From positions 3,594,473-3,658,472 of the forward strand of contig CP075528.1 in assembly GCA_025808875.1 (NCBI GenBank): a stretch of 64,000 bases of DNA. Reading direction: 5' to 3'. The DNA is from Enhydrobacter sp. GTDB taxonomy: Bacteria; Pseudomonadota; Alphaproteobacteria; Reyranellales; Reyranellaceae. Positions 28,368-38,100 of this stretch are shown one piece after another; the stretch's first letter is position 1, and each line of letters opens with the position of its first letter. The notes beneath the pieces are model-generated. The model searched no databases, was not told the origin of the DNA, and saw nothing but the letters and a program-made list of their open reading frames with translations. The translations under genes and the position numbers were made by a program.

Positions 28368-30122
28368 TCAAACCTCGTGGTGTACGGGACCGCGACCATA
28401 GACCTCGACCGGCAGGCCCTCGAACCGCGCCTTAAGCTGCAGCGCAAGGAAGCGCGAATAGAAGCGCGACTGCATCAGGTTGCCGCCGTGGAACCAGAGC
28501 GCTTCCTGCGCCGTCGGCTTCCACATGTTGCGCAGCTCGCCCTCCCATGGACCGGGATCCTTGACCGTGCCCGAGCCGAGCCCCCAGCACTTGCCGACCT
28601 TGTCGGCGACCTCTTGGGAGATCAGCGCGGCAGCCCACTGGTTCATCGATCCATAGCCCGTGGCATAGACGACGAGATCGGCTTCCAATGTCGTGCCGTC
28701 CCGCATCACCACGGCATCCTCGGTGAGCCGCGCCACCTCGCCTGCCTTGAGCCCGATCGAGCCGTCGGCGATCAATTCGGAGGCGCCGACATCGATGTAG
28801 TAGCCCGAGCCGCGCCTGAGATACATCGGCCAGATGCCGGTCTCGTCCTCGCCGAAGGTGAGGCGGAAGCCCGCCGCTTCCAGTCGGTCGTAGAAGGCCG
28901 TATCCTCGCGCCTGATCTTCTCGACCGTCGGCTGCGTCGCCTCGCGCAGCAGCGCGTAGGGATTGGACGCCACCGTGAGATCGGCCTTGTCCGTCGTGAT
29001 GCCGTTGGCGAGCGCGGCCTCGGAATAGAGCGGACGGTAGTGCGCCAATGTCTCGGAGCGCATGACCAGCGTCGGCGAACGCTGGATCATGGTGACCGCA
29101 GCGCCGTGCTCCCACAGATCGGCGGCGATGTCGTGCGCGGAGTTGTTGGAACCGACGACGACGCAGCGCTTGCCGCCCCAGCCCTCGCCGCCGGCATGGC
29201 GGCTCGAATGGTGCTGCGTGCCCTTGAAGAGCTCGCGGCCGGGGAAGTCGGGTACCTCGGGAAAGCCCGACATGCCGGTCGCCAGCACCAGGTGCCTGGG
29301 CCGCACGACGATCTCGCGGCCGGCGCGTTCGACGACGACGCGCCATTCGCCACGTGCCGCGTCCCATGCGGCGCGGCGGCACGGACTCGAGCACCAATAG
29401 TCGAGCTCCATGATCCGGCTGTAGGATTCGAGCCAGTCACCCATCTTGTCCTTGGGCGTGTAGACCGGCCAGTGGTCGGGAAACGGCAGGTACGGCAGAT
29501 GGTCGTACCAGACCGGATCGTGCAGGCAGAGCGACTTGTAGCGCTTGCGCCAGGCGTCGCCCGGCCGCTCGTTGGCGTCGACGATCAAAGCCGGCACGCC
29601 GATGCGTTTGAGCCGCGCACCGAGCGCGATACCGCCCTGCCCACCGCCGACGACCAGAACGTAGGGCTGGCGCGTGAAGCCGAGCTCGTCGGCATCGGCC
29701 TGACGCCGATCGCTCCAGGTCACGCGGCCGCGGATCGCGCCGTGCTCGGTACCGAGATCGCGGCGCGGTCCAGCCTTCTCCTCGAAGCCCTTGAGCTCGA
29801 GCAGCGCGGTGAAGAAGGTCGCGGCGCGGCCTTCCCTTAGAACCACGCGGCCCCGGCCTCGGCCGAGCGCGGTTTCGAAGGTGAACCAGCCCTCGCCGCC
29901 CTCGCGGCGGAACGCGCCGGGCCGCACGGCGGCAAGGCGCGCCCGCAGCATCGCGGCGATCGCGTCGCATCCCTCCAGCGTGACGATGTTCCAGGTGAAG
30001 GCGACGAGGTCGCGCCAGCAGACGGTGGGTTCGAACATCGCCAGGGCGCCATCGACGTCGCCCCGCGAGAGCGCGGAGGAGCAGCGGTCGAGCCAGTCGG
30101 CGACGGTTTCACTGGTGGACAT
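28368..30122 (-). CDS. NTF2-like domain fused to flavin-containing monooxygenase
   Basis: 584 residues. Residues 1-125 look like a SnoaL/NTF2-like module (DWLDRCSSALSRGDVDGALA, then FEPTVCWRDLVAFTW). The remainder is a class B flavin monooxygenase: FAD site VLVVGGGQGGIALGARL, the FMO-type FKGTQHHSSRH, NADPH site VVVGSNNSAHDIA, and the late VYATGYGSMN. It resembles YUCCA-type and putative dimethylaniline-type monooxygenases, oxidising N, S or carbonyl carbon. The ATG at 30122 starts the NTF2 module. It diverges from the EamA gene across 28 bp. Confidence 0.85.
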   Translation of the reverse strand: MSTSETVADWLDRCSSALSRGDVDGALAMFEPTVCWRDLVAFTWNIVTLEGCDAIAAMLRARLAAVRPGAFRREGGEGWFTFETALGRGRGRVVLREGRAATFFTALLELKGFEEKAGPRRDLGTEHGAIRGRVTWSDRRQADADELGFTRQPYVLVVGGGQGGIALGARLKRIGVPALIVDANERPGDAWRKRYKSLCLHDPVWYDHLPYLPFPDHWPVYTPKDKMGDWLESYSRIMELDYWCSSPCRRAAWDAARGEWRVVVERAGREIVVRPRHLVLATGMSGFPEVPDFPGRELFKGTQHHSSRHAGGEGWGGKRCVVVGSNNSAHDIAADLWEHGAAVTMIQRSPTLVMRSETLAHYRPLYSEAALANGITTDKADLTVASNPYALLREATQPTVEKIRREDTAFYDRLEAAGFRLTFGEDETGIWPMYLRRGSGYYIDVGASELIADGSIGLKAGEVARLTEDAVVMRDGTTLEADLVVYATGYGSMNQWAAALISQEVADKVGKCWGLGSGTVKDPGPWEGELRNMWKPTAQEALWFHGGNLMQSRFYSRFLALQLKARFEGLPVEVYGRGPVHHEV

Positions 30123-30150
30123 GGCGTCTCCGTTATATGCCGGGCAGCGT

Positions 30151-30990
30151 ATGCACAATCCCGTTCGCATCGCGCTGCTCACGGCGCTGACGATGCTGGC
30201 CTTCGCCGGCAACTCGCTGCTGTGCCGCGTGGCGCTGCGCGACACCGCGATCGACGCGGCGAGCTTCACGTCGATCCGCCTCGTCTCGGGTGCGCTGGTG
30301 CTTGCGCTGATCATATGGAGCCGTGCCGGCCGGCCGCTCGCCAGCGGCAGCTGGTGGGGCGCGGCCTGCCTGTTCGGCTACGCCGCCTTCTTCTCCTTCG
30401 CCTATCGCGATCTCACGGCGGCCACCGGCGCCCTGCTGCTGTTCGGCACGGTGCAGACCAGCATGCTGGGCTTCGGCCTGGCGCGCGGCGAACGCCTGCG
30501 CACGCTTCAGGCGGCCGGCCTCGCCGTCGCGGTCGGCGGGCTGGTCTACATGCTGCTGCCGGGGCTCGCGGCCCCGCCGTTGCTGGGCGCGGCGTTCATG
30601 ATCGCGGCGGGCGTGTCGTGGGCGGGCTACTCGCTGATTGGGCGCGGCGTGCAGGACGCGACGGGGGCAACGGCCGGCAACTTCATTCTGGCCGTGCCCT
30701 TCACGGTCGTCCTCAGCCTCGCCACCCTGCCTTCCGCCGAGCTCGACCGCGTGGGCGTTGCCTACGCCGTCGCCTCGGGCGCCGTCACGTCGGGGCTCGG
30801 CTACGTGCTCTGGTACGCCGTCCTGCCTTCCTTCCAGGCCGCGACAGCGGCGATCATCCAGCTCAGCGTCCCGGCCATCGCTGCTCTTGGCGGCGTGATG
30901 CTGCTGGCCGAACCGCTGACGAGCCGCCTGGCGATTGCATCCTTCGCCATCCTGGGCGGCATCGCGCTCACCATCGTGCGGCCGCGCTGA
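30151..30990 (+). CDS. EamA/DMT family transporter
   Basis: 279 residues with ten predicted hydrophobic helices in two EamA halves. It has the first-half start TMLAFAGNSLLCRVALRD and the second-half pattern ASGAVTSGLGYVLWYAVLP, ending LGGIALTIVRPR. DMT proteins usually export amino acids or other metabolites. The ATG at 30151 is preceded by a weak ribosome binding site. It shares a 28 bp divergent gap with the monooxygenase, so expression may be linked. Confidence 0.85.
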   Translation: MHNPVRIALLTALTMLAFAGNSLLCRVALRDTAIDAASFTSIRLVSGALVLALIIWSRAGRPLASGSWWGAACLFGYAAFFSFAYRDLTAATGALLLFGTVQTSMLGFGLARGERLRTLQAAGLAVAVGGLVYMLLPGLAAPPLLGAAFMIAAGVSWAGYSLIGRGVQDATGATAGNFILAVPFTVVLSLATLPSAELDRVGVAYAVASGAVTSGLGYVLWYAVLPSFQAATAAIIQLSVPAIAALGGVMLLAEPLTSRLAIASFAILGGIALTIVRPR

Positions 30991-31036
30991 CAAGACGCGG
31001 CAAAGGGAGGATGATCGGGTGCAGGAGGAACGCCCG

Positions 31037-32176
31037 ATGAAGTACGACGTCATCTCCGCCGACGGGCATGTCGACCTGATCTGGCTGCCGCCCGACCTCT
31101 TCACGAAGAACGCCTCGGCCCCTCTCAAGAACCGCATGCCGTATGTCGTCGACGGACCGAAGGGTCCCGAGTGGATCAGCGCGAAGGGTGCCAAGTTCGG
31201 CCTGATGAACGGCATGGGCTCGGCCGGCCGCGAATACGTGCCCGGAGTCATTCATCGCTCCGACCGCATGGCCTCGACCGGCCTCTACGACGACGGCAAG
31301 GCAGGCCGGCGCCGCCTGACCGAAGTCGACCTGCGCCTGCAGGACCAGGATCGCGACGGCGTCCAGGCCGAGGTGCTGTACGGCATCCTTGGATCGAGCG
31401 GGCGGCTCAACGATCCCGAGGCGGCCCACGAGATGCTGCGGATCTACAACGACTGGCTGCACGATTTCTGCGCGGCGGCGCCCGACCGCCTCGTCGGCCT
31501 AGCCAACATCCCGAACTACGACATGGCCGCGTCGGTCGACGAGATGATGCGCAACGCCAGGCGCGGCGTGCGCGGCTTCGACGTGGCCAACCGCCCCGAC
31601 ATGACGCCGTTGTGGGATCCGTTCTGGGAACCGTTGTGGAAATGCGCGCACGAGACGGGCATCCCGGTCCACTTCCACACGATCGGCGGCCGCTCGCCCG
31701 ACGTGTCGAACATGCCGGTGCCGATCCAGCGGCGCGTCTTTGCCGTCCATATCACCGGCTTTCAGATGCACATGAGCACGATGCTGATGGGCCTGATTTT
31801 CAGCGGCGCGCCGGAGCGATATCCGAACCTCAAGATCGTGATCGGCGAGGCGGGGCTGGGCTGGATTCCTTACGTGCTGCAGCACATGGACCTCGAATGG
31901 GAGGACCAGTTCAAGGACCTCGACCTGAAGATGAAGCCGAGCGAGTATTGGCATCGTCAGTTCTACGCCACCTACCAGACCGATCCGGTCGGCGTCGAAC
32001 TGCTCCACCATCTCGGCGAGGACAACGTGATGTGGGGGTCGGATTACCCCCATCCCGACGGCATCTGGCCAGACAGCCGGGAGTTCATCGAACGCGAACT
32101 CGGCGGCGCGAGCGCGGCCGTGCGCCGCAAAGTCACGCGCGACAACGCCATGAAGCTCTATCGTCTGGGCAACTAG
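31037..32176 (+). CDS. Amidohydrolase family protein
   Basis: 379 residues, Amidohydro_2 type. Metal-binding positions are suggested by SADGHVDL at the N-terminus, IPVHFHTIGG in the middle, and WGSDYPHPDGIWPDSR with the catalytic Asp. The last is typical of the ACMSD/decarboxylase-like branch. An AGGAGG lies eight bases before the ATG at 31037. The reaction, hydrolysis or decarboxylation of a carboxylated substrate, cannot be set. It ends 9 bp from the convergent sqr gene. Confidence 0.8.
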   Translation: MKYDVISADGHVDLIWLPPDLFTKNASAPLKNRMPYVVDGPKGPEWISAKGAKFGLMNGMGSAGREYVPGVIHRSDRMASTGLYDDGKAGRRRLTEVDLRLQDQDRDGVQAEVLYGILGSSGRLNDPEAAHEMLRIYNDWLHDFCAAAPDRLVGLANIPNYDMAASVDEMMRNARRGVRGFDVANRPDMTPLWDPFWEPLWKCAHETGIPVHFHTIGGRSPDVSNMPVPIQRRVFAVHITGFQMHMSTMLMGLIFSGAPERYPNLKIVIGEAGLGWIPYVLQHMDLEWEDQFKDLDLKMKPSEYWHRQFYATYQTDPVGVELLHHLGEDNVMWGSDYPHPDGIWPDSREFIERELGGASAAVRRKVTRDNAMKLYRLGN

Positions 32177-32185
32177 GGCCGGCCG

Positions 32186-33481
32186 TCAGGCCGCGTCCTT
32201 GCGCAGCTTGTTTATGCCGAGCAGCTTCATGATCAGCCGCTCGTAGCCGGGCTCGCTGGTGCCGTTGCGCACCTTGCGCAGGAAGTACTTCTCGAAGCCG
32301 ACCTTGGCGGCGTGCACCCAGTAGCCTTGGCCGGACCAGTTGACGTTGCGCGGCGGGATCTGCGGCAGGGCCACGAAAGCCACACCGTCATTGCCGAAAT
32401 CCGCCAGGCACACGGCGTTCCAGGTCGGCTCCTGGATCGGCTCCTTGCCGTCGACCAGGGCGGCGATGTTGTGCGTGACCGCCGTCACCATCGACTCGAT
32501 CATGTAGCCGGTCTTGGGCACGCCGACCGGCACCGGGGTCTGTTCGTAGGGCGGGATGGCGATGCAGACGCCGACCGCAAAGATGTTCCTGTAGGTCGGG
32601 TTGCGCTGGTGCTTGTCGACCAGCACGAAGCCGCGCGGGTTGGCGAGCCAAGGCAAGCCCTTGCCGTCGTCGCCCATCAGGCACGACACGCCGCGGAAGG
32701 CGGGGATGAACATGGCGAGCTTGGCGGAAAGCCGGTGCTGTGGCCCGGGCCTGCCTTCGGCGACGATCTCCGTGCACTCCACTGCATCGGGCTCCACGCG
32801 GTCGACGCGGGCGCTGGTCACCCATCTGATGTCGCGCTCACGCATTTCCGATTCAAGCAGGCCCTTGGTGTCGCCCACGCCGCCGAGGCCGAGATGGCCG
32901 ATATAGGGTTCCGAGGTGACGAAGGTGATCGGCACCTTGTCACGGATCCTGCGGCGACGCAGGTCGGTGTTGACCATCATCGCGAACTCGTAGGCCGGTC
33001 CGAAGCAGGACGCGCCCTGGACGGCGCCAATCACGATCGGACCCGGGCTTTCGCAGAAACGCTCCCAGCGCTCCGCCGCCCTGGCGGCATGGTCGACATG
33101 GCAGATCGAGATGCTGTTGGCGTCGGGTCCCAGCCCGGGAATCTCGTCAAAGGCCAGTGCCGGGCCGGTCGCAATCACCAGATAATCGTAGGAAAGCCGG
33201 CGACCATCGTTAAGCTCGATGGCATTCTCCGCAGGTAGCACCCGTTTCGCGCCTGCGGCGTCGAAGCCGATGTCGTACTTTGCCAGCGTCTCCGGCAGAT
33301 GAACCTTGATCTCCTCGGGCTTGCGCCAACCCAGTGCCACCCAGGGGTTAGACGGCACGAACTGGAACCATTCCGAGTCGGAGACAACCACGATCTCGGC
33401 CTTGCAGCCGACGGTCGAGCGCAACTCGTAGGCCATCGAAATGCCGCCGATACCGGCGCCGAGCACGACGATCTTGGGCAT
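32186..33481 (-). CDS. sqr: Sulfide:quinone oxidoreductase family flavoprotein
   Basis: 431 residues. The N-terminal FAD site is KIVVLGAGIGGISMAYELR. Three cysteines sit at 127, 159 (GASCFGP) and 358 (NAVCLAD), a pattern close to Cys128, Cys160 and Cys356 of the well-studied Acidithiobacillus SQR, so sulfide oxidation to polysulfide with quinone reduction is likely. The C-terminal amphipathic FEKYFLRKVRNG segment fits membrane attachment. The ATG at 33481 follows GGAGGA; an upstream TTG is less likely. A 136 bp leader with an FNR-like palindrome and two hairpins precedes it. The DUF2892 and SqrR/BigR-like genes lie upstream in the same direction. Confidence 0.85.
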   Translation of the reverse strand: MPKIVVLGAGIGGISMAYELRSTVGCKAEIVVVSDSEWFQFVPSNPWVALGWRKPEEIKVHLPETLAKYDIGFDAAGAKRVLPAENAIELNDGRRLSYDYLVIATGPALAFDEIPGLGPDANSISICHVDHAARAAERWERFCESPGPIVIGAVQGASCFGPAYEFAMMVNTDLRRRRIRDKVPITFVTSEPYIGHLGLGGVGDTKGLLESEMRERDIRWVTSARVDRVEPDAVECTEIVAEGRPGPQHRLSAKLAMFIPAFRGVSCLMGDDGKGLPWLANPRGFVLVDKHQRNPTYRNIFAVGVCIAIPPYEQTPVPVGVPKTGYMIESMVTAVTHNIAALVDGKEPIQEPTWNAVCLADFGNDGVAFVALPQIPPRNVNWSGQGYWVHAAKVGFEKYFLRKVRNGTSEPGYERLIMKLLGINKLRKDAA

Positions 33482-33492
33482 CAAGTCCTCCC

Positions 33493-33536
33493 GATCCTGG
33501 CTGTATGTCAGGATCGCGCGGCGTGGGTCGCCGCGC
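33493..33536 (-). promoter_or_regulatory. Two adjoining hairpins in the sqr leader
   Basis: First on the minus strand: GCGCGGCG, loop ACCCA, CGCCGCGC (33536-33516), a perfect 8 bp stem. Directly next: GATCCTG, nine-base loop, CAGGATC (33515-33493), a perfect 7 bp stem ending 11 bases before the ATG and just before the Shine-Dalgarno. They may end the DUF2892 transcript, shape sqr translation, or both. Confidence 0.5.
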
Positions 33537-33555
33537 CTTGACGTGCATCAAGGCG
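33534..33555. promoter_or_regulatory. FNR/FixK-type inverted repeat upstream of sqr
   Basis: CGCCTTGA, six bases, TCAAGGCG: a perfect 8-6-8 inverted repeat. On the minus strand its core is TTGATGCACGTCAA, which matches the CRP/FNR-superfamily consensus TTGAT-N4-ATCAA in nine of ten fixed positions. Its centre is 63 bp before the sqr start codon, a sensible activator position. The regulator is not in the window. Confidence 0.6.
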
Positions 33556-33617
33556 TGCCCGCACCGTCGCGGCATCCTGAAACTGTGAGGATCTTCGCGA
33601 CGGCCCGGGAGTTCAGG

Positions 33618-33821
33618 TCACGAGAAGGCGCAGCCCGCCTTGGCGCCGAGGCGCTTGAAGATCATCGCCGCCGGGCAGAAGCCGGTGAACGACGCCTGCA
33701 CGAGATTCAGGCCGACGAAGCCCGTGAACAGCAGCCAATAGGGGCTATGAAGCTGGCTGAGCCCGAGACTCACCAGGATCATCAGGCCGGCAAAGGCCAT
33801 GACGGCGCGATCGATGGACAT
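33618..33821 (-). CDS. DUF2892 small membrane protein
   Basis: 67 residues with two hydrophobic helices ([17 protein letters not shown] and [17 protein letters not shown]) followed by [17 protein letters not shown]. The [12 protein letters not shown] ending is the DUF2892 / YgaP C-terminal pattern, often attached to or beside rhodaneses and sulfide-response genes. It starts 12 bp after the ArsR gene, so the two form an operon. Function unknown; a role in sulfur trafficking or membrane-linked persulfide handling is inferred from context. Confidence 0.85.
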   Translation of the reverse strand: MSIDRAVMAFAGLMILVSLGLSQLHSPYWLLFTGFVGLNLVQASFTGFCPAAMIFKRLGAKAGCAFS

Positions 33822-33833
33822 GACTTGCTCCTC

Positions 33834-34151
33834 TCAACGACGCCGGCGGCCACGTGCCGGCCGGCAGTAAAGTTCGTACAGAACGTCGATCAGCCGCTTC
33901 ACGCCGGCGTCGGCCAGCGAATAGTGGATGGTCTGCGACTCGCGCCGCGTCTTCACCACCTTTGCCTCGCGCAGCTTGGCGAGATGCTGCGACAGCGCCG
34001 ATTGGCTGAGGCCGGCGACGGCCTCCAGTTCGCCCACGGTGCGCTCGCCCTTTACCAGCTCGCACAGCACGACCAGTCGCCGATCGTTGGCCATCGACTT
34101 CAGGAAATCGGCGGCCTCTCTGGCTCGCGACTTGACCTCGTCAACATTCAT
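33834..34151 (-). CDS. ArsR-family repressor of the SqrR/BigR persulfide-sensing type
   Basis: 105 residues, winged helix-turn-helix: VGELEAVAGLSQSALSQHLAKLREAKVVKTRR is the DNA-binding core. Two cysteines at 30 (VVLCELVKGE) and 96 (LYELYCRP) are 66 residues apart, the same spacing as the sensing pair in SqrR (Cys41/Cys107) and BigR (Cys42/Cys108). Those repressors form a polysulfide bridge and release DNA when sulfide or persulfides accumulate. No metal-binding ELCVCDL motif is present. It lies with DUF2892 and sqr on one side and diverges from an RND efflux operon on the other, all probable targets. Confidence 0.85.
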   Translation of the reverse strand: MNVDEVKSRAREAADFLKSMANDRRLVVLCELVKGERTVGELEAVAGLSQSALSQHLAKLREAKVVKTRRESQTIHYSLADAGVKRLIDVLYELYCRPARGRRRR

Positions 34152-34153
34152 AG

Positions 34154-34187
34154 TTGCTAAATTAGTTATCACTCATATATCTGTCAA
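34154..34187. promoter_or_regulatory. Back-to-back promoters and candidate repressor site between arsR and the RND operon
   Basis: Minus strand (arsR): TTGACA (34187-34182), 17 bp, TAATTT (34164-34159). A start about 7 bp on falls almost at the ATG (34151), so the transcript would be nearly leaderless. Plus strand (RND): TTGCTA (34154-34159), 16 bp, TATATC (34176-34181). The two promoters overlap in an AT-rich patch, unusual for this genome, with a CTAA-A-TTAG inverted repeat at 34157-34165. One repressor dimer here could close both promoters. Confidence 0.6.
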
Positions 34188-34221
34188 GCCTGACCGATGC
34201 CGGGAAAGGAAGCAGCAGAAG

Positions 34222-35193
34222 ATGAATCGTACTGCCCTCACCGCCGCTGCCCTGCTGTTCGTCGGGCTCGCCCTGCCCTCCGAAGCGCAGCAGGCGGTCG
34301 CCCTCAAGCAGGTCGAGGACCGCAAGGCCGTTATCGCCACGGTCGAGCCGGTTCGCGAACTGCGTGCCCGCTCGCGCATCAATGGCACCATCACCCAGCT
34401 GACCGTACGCGAGGGCGACCGCGTCGCCGCCGGCGACCGCATCGCGCTGGTCGTCGATCCCAAGCTCGCGCTGCAAATCCAGGCGCTCGAATCGCGGATG
34501 CAGGCGCAGAGTTCGTCCCGCGAGCAGGCGCTGATCGACTACAATCGCATGCAGCAGCTTCGCGCGTCGGGCACGGTATCACAGGCACAGCTCGACCAGG
34601 CCCGCACGCGGCTCGATGTCGCCGAGCGCACGCTGCAGGCCCTGCGTTCCGACCGCGAGGTCGTCGAACAGCAGTCCACCGAGGGGGCGGTGTTGGCGCC
34701 TGGGGCCGGCCGGGTGCTGACGGTACCGGTGTCGGTCGGCAGCGTCGTCATGCCGGGCGAGACCGTGGCCTCCTTGGCGGCCGACAACTACATCCTTCGG
34801 CTGCAGCTTCCCGAGCGCCATGCCCGCTTCATGAAGGCGGGGGATATCATCCTGGTCGGCGCCCGCGGGCTGCAGCAGCAGGAACAGGAGACGCTGCGCC
34901 GCGGCACGGTGCGGCTGGTCTATCCGCAGATCGACCGGGGCCGCGTGATCGCCGACGCCGAGGTCGAGGGCCTCGGCGACTACTTCGTCGGCGAGCGCAC
35001 ACGGGTCTATGTCGCAACCGGCCTGCGTGACGCGCTGGTCGTCCCGATCGGCTACGTCTATCGCCGCTTCGGCGTCAGCTATCTCAAGCTCGGGGACGGT
35101 CGAGAGGTCGTCGTTCAGGTCGGCCAGCCGGTCAACGACGGCATCGAAATCCTGGCTGGCGTGCAACAGGGCGACGAGGTGGTCGCTCCATGA
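34222..35193 (+). CDS. RND efflux periplasmic adaptor subunit
   Basis: 323 residues of the membrane fusion protein type. The signal peptide MNRTALTAAALLFVGLALPS ends at SEA. Then come the lipoyl-like half RINGTITQLTVREGDRVAAG, a short alpha-helical hairpin (about residues 90-145, ALIDYNRMQQLRASGTVSQA), the second lipoyl half, a beta-barrel, and a C-terminal membrane-proximal domain ending GVQQGDEVVAP. It bridges the permease to an outer membrane channel. AAAGGAAG precedes the ATG. Its stop overlaps the permease start (ATGA). No outer membrane factor is encoded next to it. Confidence 0.9.
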   Translation: MNRTALTAAALLFVGLALPSEAQQAVALKQVEDRKAVIATVEPVRELRARSRINGTITQLTVREGDRVAAGDRIALVVDPKLALQIQALESRMQAQSSSREQALIDYNRMQQLRASGTVSQAQLDQARTRLDVAERTLQALRSDREVVEQQSTEGAVLAPGAGRVLTVPVSVGSVVMPGETVASLAADNYILRLQLPERHARFMKAGDIILVGARGLQQQEQETLRRGTVRLVYPQIDRGRVIADAEVEGLGDYFVGERTRVYVATGLRDALVVPIGYVYRRFGVSYLKLGDGREVVVQVGQPVNDGIEILAGVQQGDEVVAP

Positions 35194-38100
35194 AGCTCGG
35201 CATCTCCGGCTGGCTGACGCGGGAGTCGATCGGCTCGCCGCTGACGCCGCTCTTCCTGGTTGCCGCGCTGATCGTCGGCGCATTGGCGCTGCTCGCCCTG
35301 CCGCGCGAGGAGGAGCCGCAGATCAGCGTGCCCATGGTCGACATCCTGGTGACAGCCAACGGCTACAGGGCGGGCGACGCCATCGAACTCATCACCAAGC
35401 CGCTCGAGGACGTCGTCAAGGGCATCAACGGCGTCGAGCACGTCTACTCCTTCACCCAGGACGATTCGGTCCTGGTCACGGCACGCTTCTTCGTCGGTAC
35501 GGAGGAAGACGCCGCCCTGTTGCGCATCCATGAGAAGATTCGCGCCAATATCACCGACTTGCCCAAGGGCATCCCCGAGCCGCTGATCGTCGGCCGCGGC
35601 ATCAACGACGTGGCAATCGTCACGCTGAGCCTGGAGCCCAAGCCGGACGCCCAGGCGGTGTGGACCGACAACGGCCTGTTCCAGATCGCCGACGAACTGC
35701 GGCACGAACTGGTCAAGGTCGACGATATCGGGCTCACCTACATCGTCGGCGGCAGCCCCAACCAGATCCGCGTCGAGCCCGACCCTGAGCGACTGGCGCT
35801 CTACGGCGTCACGCTGAATCAGCTCGTCGACAAGCTGACCAACGCCAACCGTTCGTTCTCGGTTGGCGCCTTCCGCCAGCTCGACCGCAACATGCCGGTC
35901 GTGGCCGGCCAGACGTTGCAGGGTGTGCCCGACGTCGGCTTGCTGCTGCTCACCTCGCGCGACGGACGGCCGGTCTACGTGAGGGACGTCGCCAAGGTGA
36001 TCGTGGGCGCCGCCGAACCTGGTCATCGCACCTGGACATTGACGCGCGGCGCAAGCGGCGCGGTCGAGCACCGACCGATGGTCACCGTCGCCTTCGCCAA
36101 GCGGCGCGGCGCCAACGCAGTCGTGGTCGCCGATCATCTGCTGGCGCGGCTGCAGGCGGTGCAGGGCAGCTTGGTGCCCAACGACGTCACCGTGACGGTG
36201 AGTCGCAACTACGGCGAGACCGCCACGGAGAAGGCCGACGAGCTTCTGTTCCATCTCGGCCTCGCCACTGTCTCGATCGTGCTCCTGATCGCCTTCGCCG
36301 TCGGCTGGCGCGAGGGTCTGGTGGTGCTGGTGGTGATCCCGACCACCATCCTGCTCACCCTGTTTGCATCCTGGCTGATGGGCTACACGATCAATCGCGT
36401 CAGCCTGTTCGCCCTCATCTTCTCGATCGGCATCCTGGTCGACGACGCCATCGTCGTCGTCGAGAACATCGTACGCCACTGGCGGGCCCGGCGGGGCGGC
36501 GACCTGGCCGCAAGCGCCGTCGAGGCGGTCGCGGAGGTCGGCAATCCGACCATCGTCGCCACACTCACCATCATCGTGGCGCTCCTGCCGATGATGTTCG
36601 TCAGCGGCCTGATGGGACCCTACATGAGCCCCATTCCCGCGAACGCCTCGATGGCGATGGTGTTTTCCTTCTTCGTCGCCGTCATCATCACGCCGTGGCT
36701 GCTGCTGCACATCGCCGGCCGGCATTTCGGGGAGGTGTCGAGCGATCCTTCGACCGGTCACGACGAAGTCGGCGCGATGGGCCGCGTCTACCTCTGGGTC
36801 GCGCGCCCGCTCCTGGCCGGACAGCGCAATTCGAAGCTCTTCCTGGCTGGCGTCACCGCGGCGACGGTTGCGGCCTGCGTGCTGTTCGCCACGCGCGACG
36901 TCACCGTCAAGCTGCTGCCGTTCGACAACAAATCCGAGCTGCAGGTCGTGGTCGATCTGCCCCAGGGCTCCACTCTGGAAGACACCGAGCGCTTCCTGAT
37001 GGATGCCGCCCGGCGCCTCGCGGATCTGCCGGAGCTGACATCCATGCAGCTCTATGCCGGCACCGCCGCGCCGTTCAATTTCAACGGTCTGGTGCGCCAC
37101 TATTATCTCCGCCGCTTTCCCGAGCAGGGCGACATGCAGATCAACCTCAAGCCCAAGGCCGAGCGCGGGCGCGTCAGCCACGCCATCGCCCTCGATGTCC
37201 GCCGGCGTTTGGCCGACCTGCCCAAGCCGGCCGGCACGGCCGTCCGGGTCGTCGAAGTGCCACCCGGTCCGCCCGTCCTCTCGACCCTGCTCGCCGAAAT
37301 CTATGGCGCGGACGAGACCGCCAGGCGCGAGACTGCACGCAAGGTGCGCGACGCGTTCGAGAGGGTGCCGTTCGTGGTCGATGTCGACGACACGTTGCGC
37401 GCGCCGGGGGAGCGGCTGCGCTTCTCGATCGACCAGGAAAGCCTGGAATTCTACGGCGTCGAGGAGCAGGCCGTGTACGATACGATCGCGGCCATCATCG
37501 GTGGCGTGAAGGTCGGCTACTCGCAGCGCGGCCACGGCACCAAGCCGATCGAAATCGTGGTCAAACTTCCGCGCAGCGCCGAATGGCTCGGCGAACGCAT
37601 ACTCTCAACGCCATTGCCGGCCGGCGGCACACGCCGCGAGGGCGCCAATGTAGAGCTGGGCGACGTCGTCACGGTCAAGCGCGAGCCCGCGTCCTACACC
37701 CTGTTCCGTCGCAATGGCCGCTTCGCCGAGATGGTGCAAGCCGAGGTCGCCGGCCGCTTTGAGGCGCCGATCTACGGCATGCTGGCGGTCGAGGACGAAA
37801 TCACCAAGCTCGACTGGGGCAAGACGGGCCCGCCACCGATCCACTACCATGGCCAGCCGACCGACGAGGCGCGGCCGGCGCTGCTCTGGGACGGTGAGTG
37901 GGAGGTGACCTACGTCACGTTCCGCGACATGGGGGCGGCGTTCATGGTCGCCATCCTTGGCATCTACCTCCTGGTGGTGGCGCAGTTCGGCTCCTACCGC
38001 CTGCCGCTGGTGATCCTGACTCCCGTGCCGCTGACCCTGATCGGGATCGTGCTCGGCCACTGGATGCTGGGCGCCCCCTTCACCGCCACGTCCATGATCG

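Noticed and set aside
34141..34221. An SqrR-type operator of the form ATTC-N8-GAAT
   Set aside because: An ATTC is present at 34146-34149, but no GAAT follows at the right spacing. Only the weaker CTAA-A-TTAG repeat was recorded.
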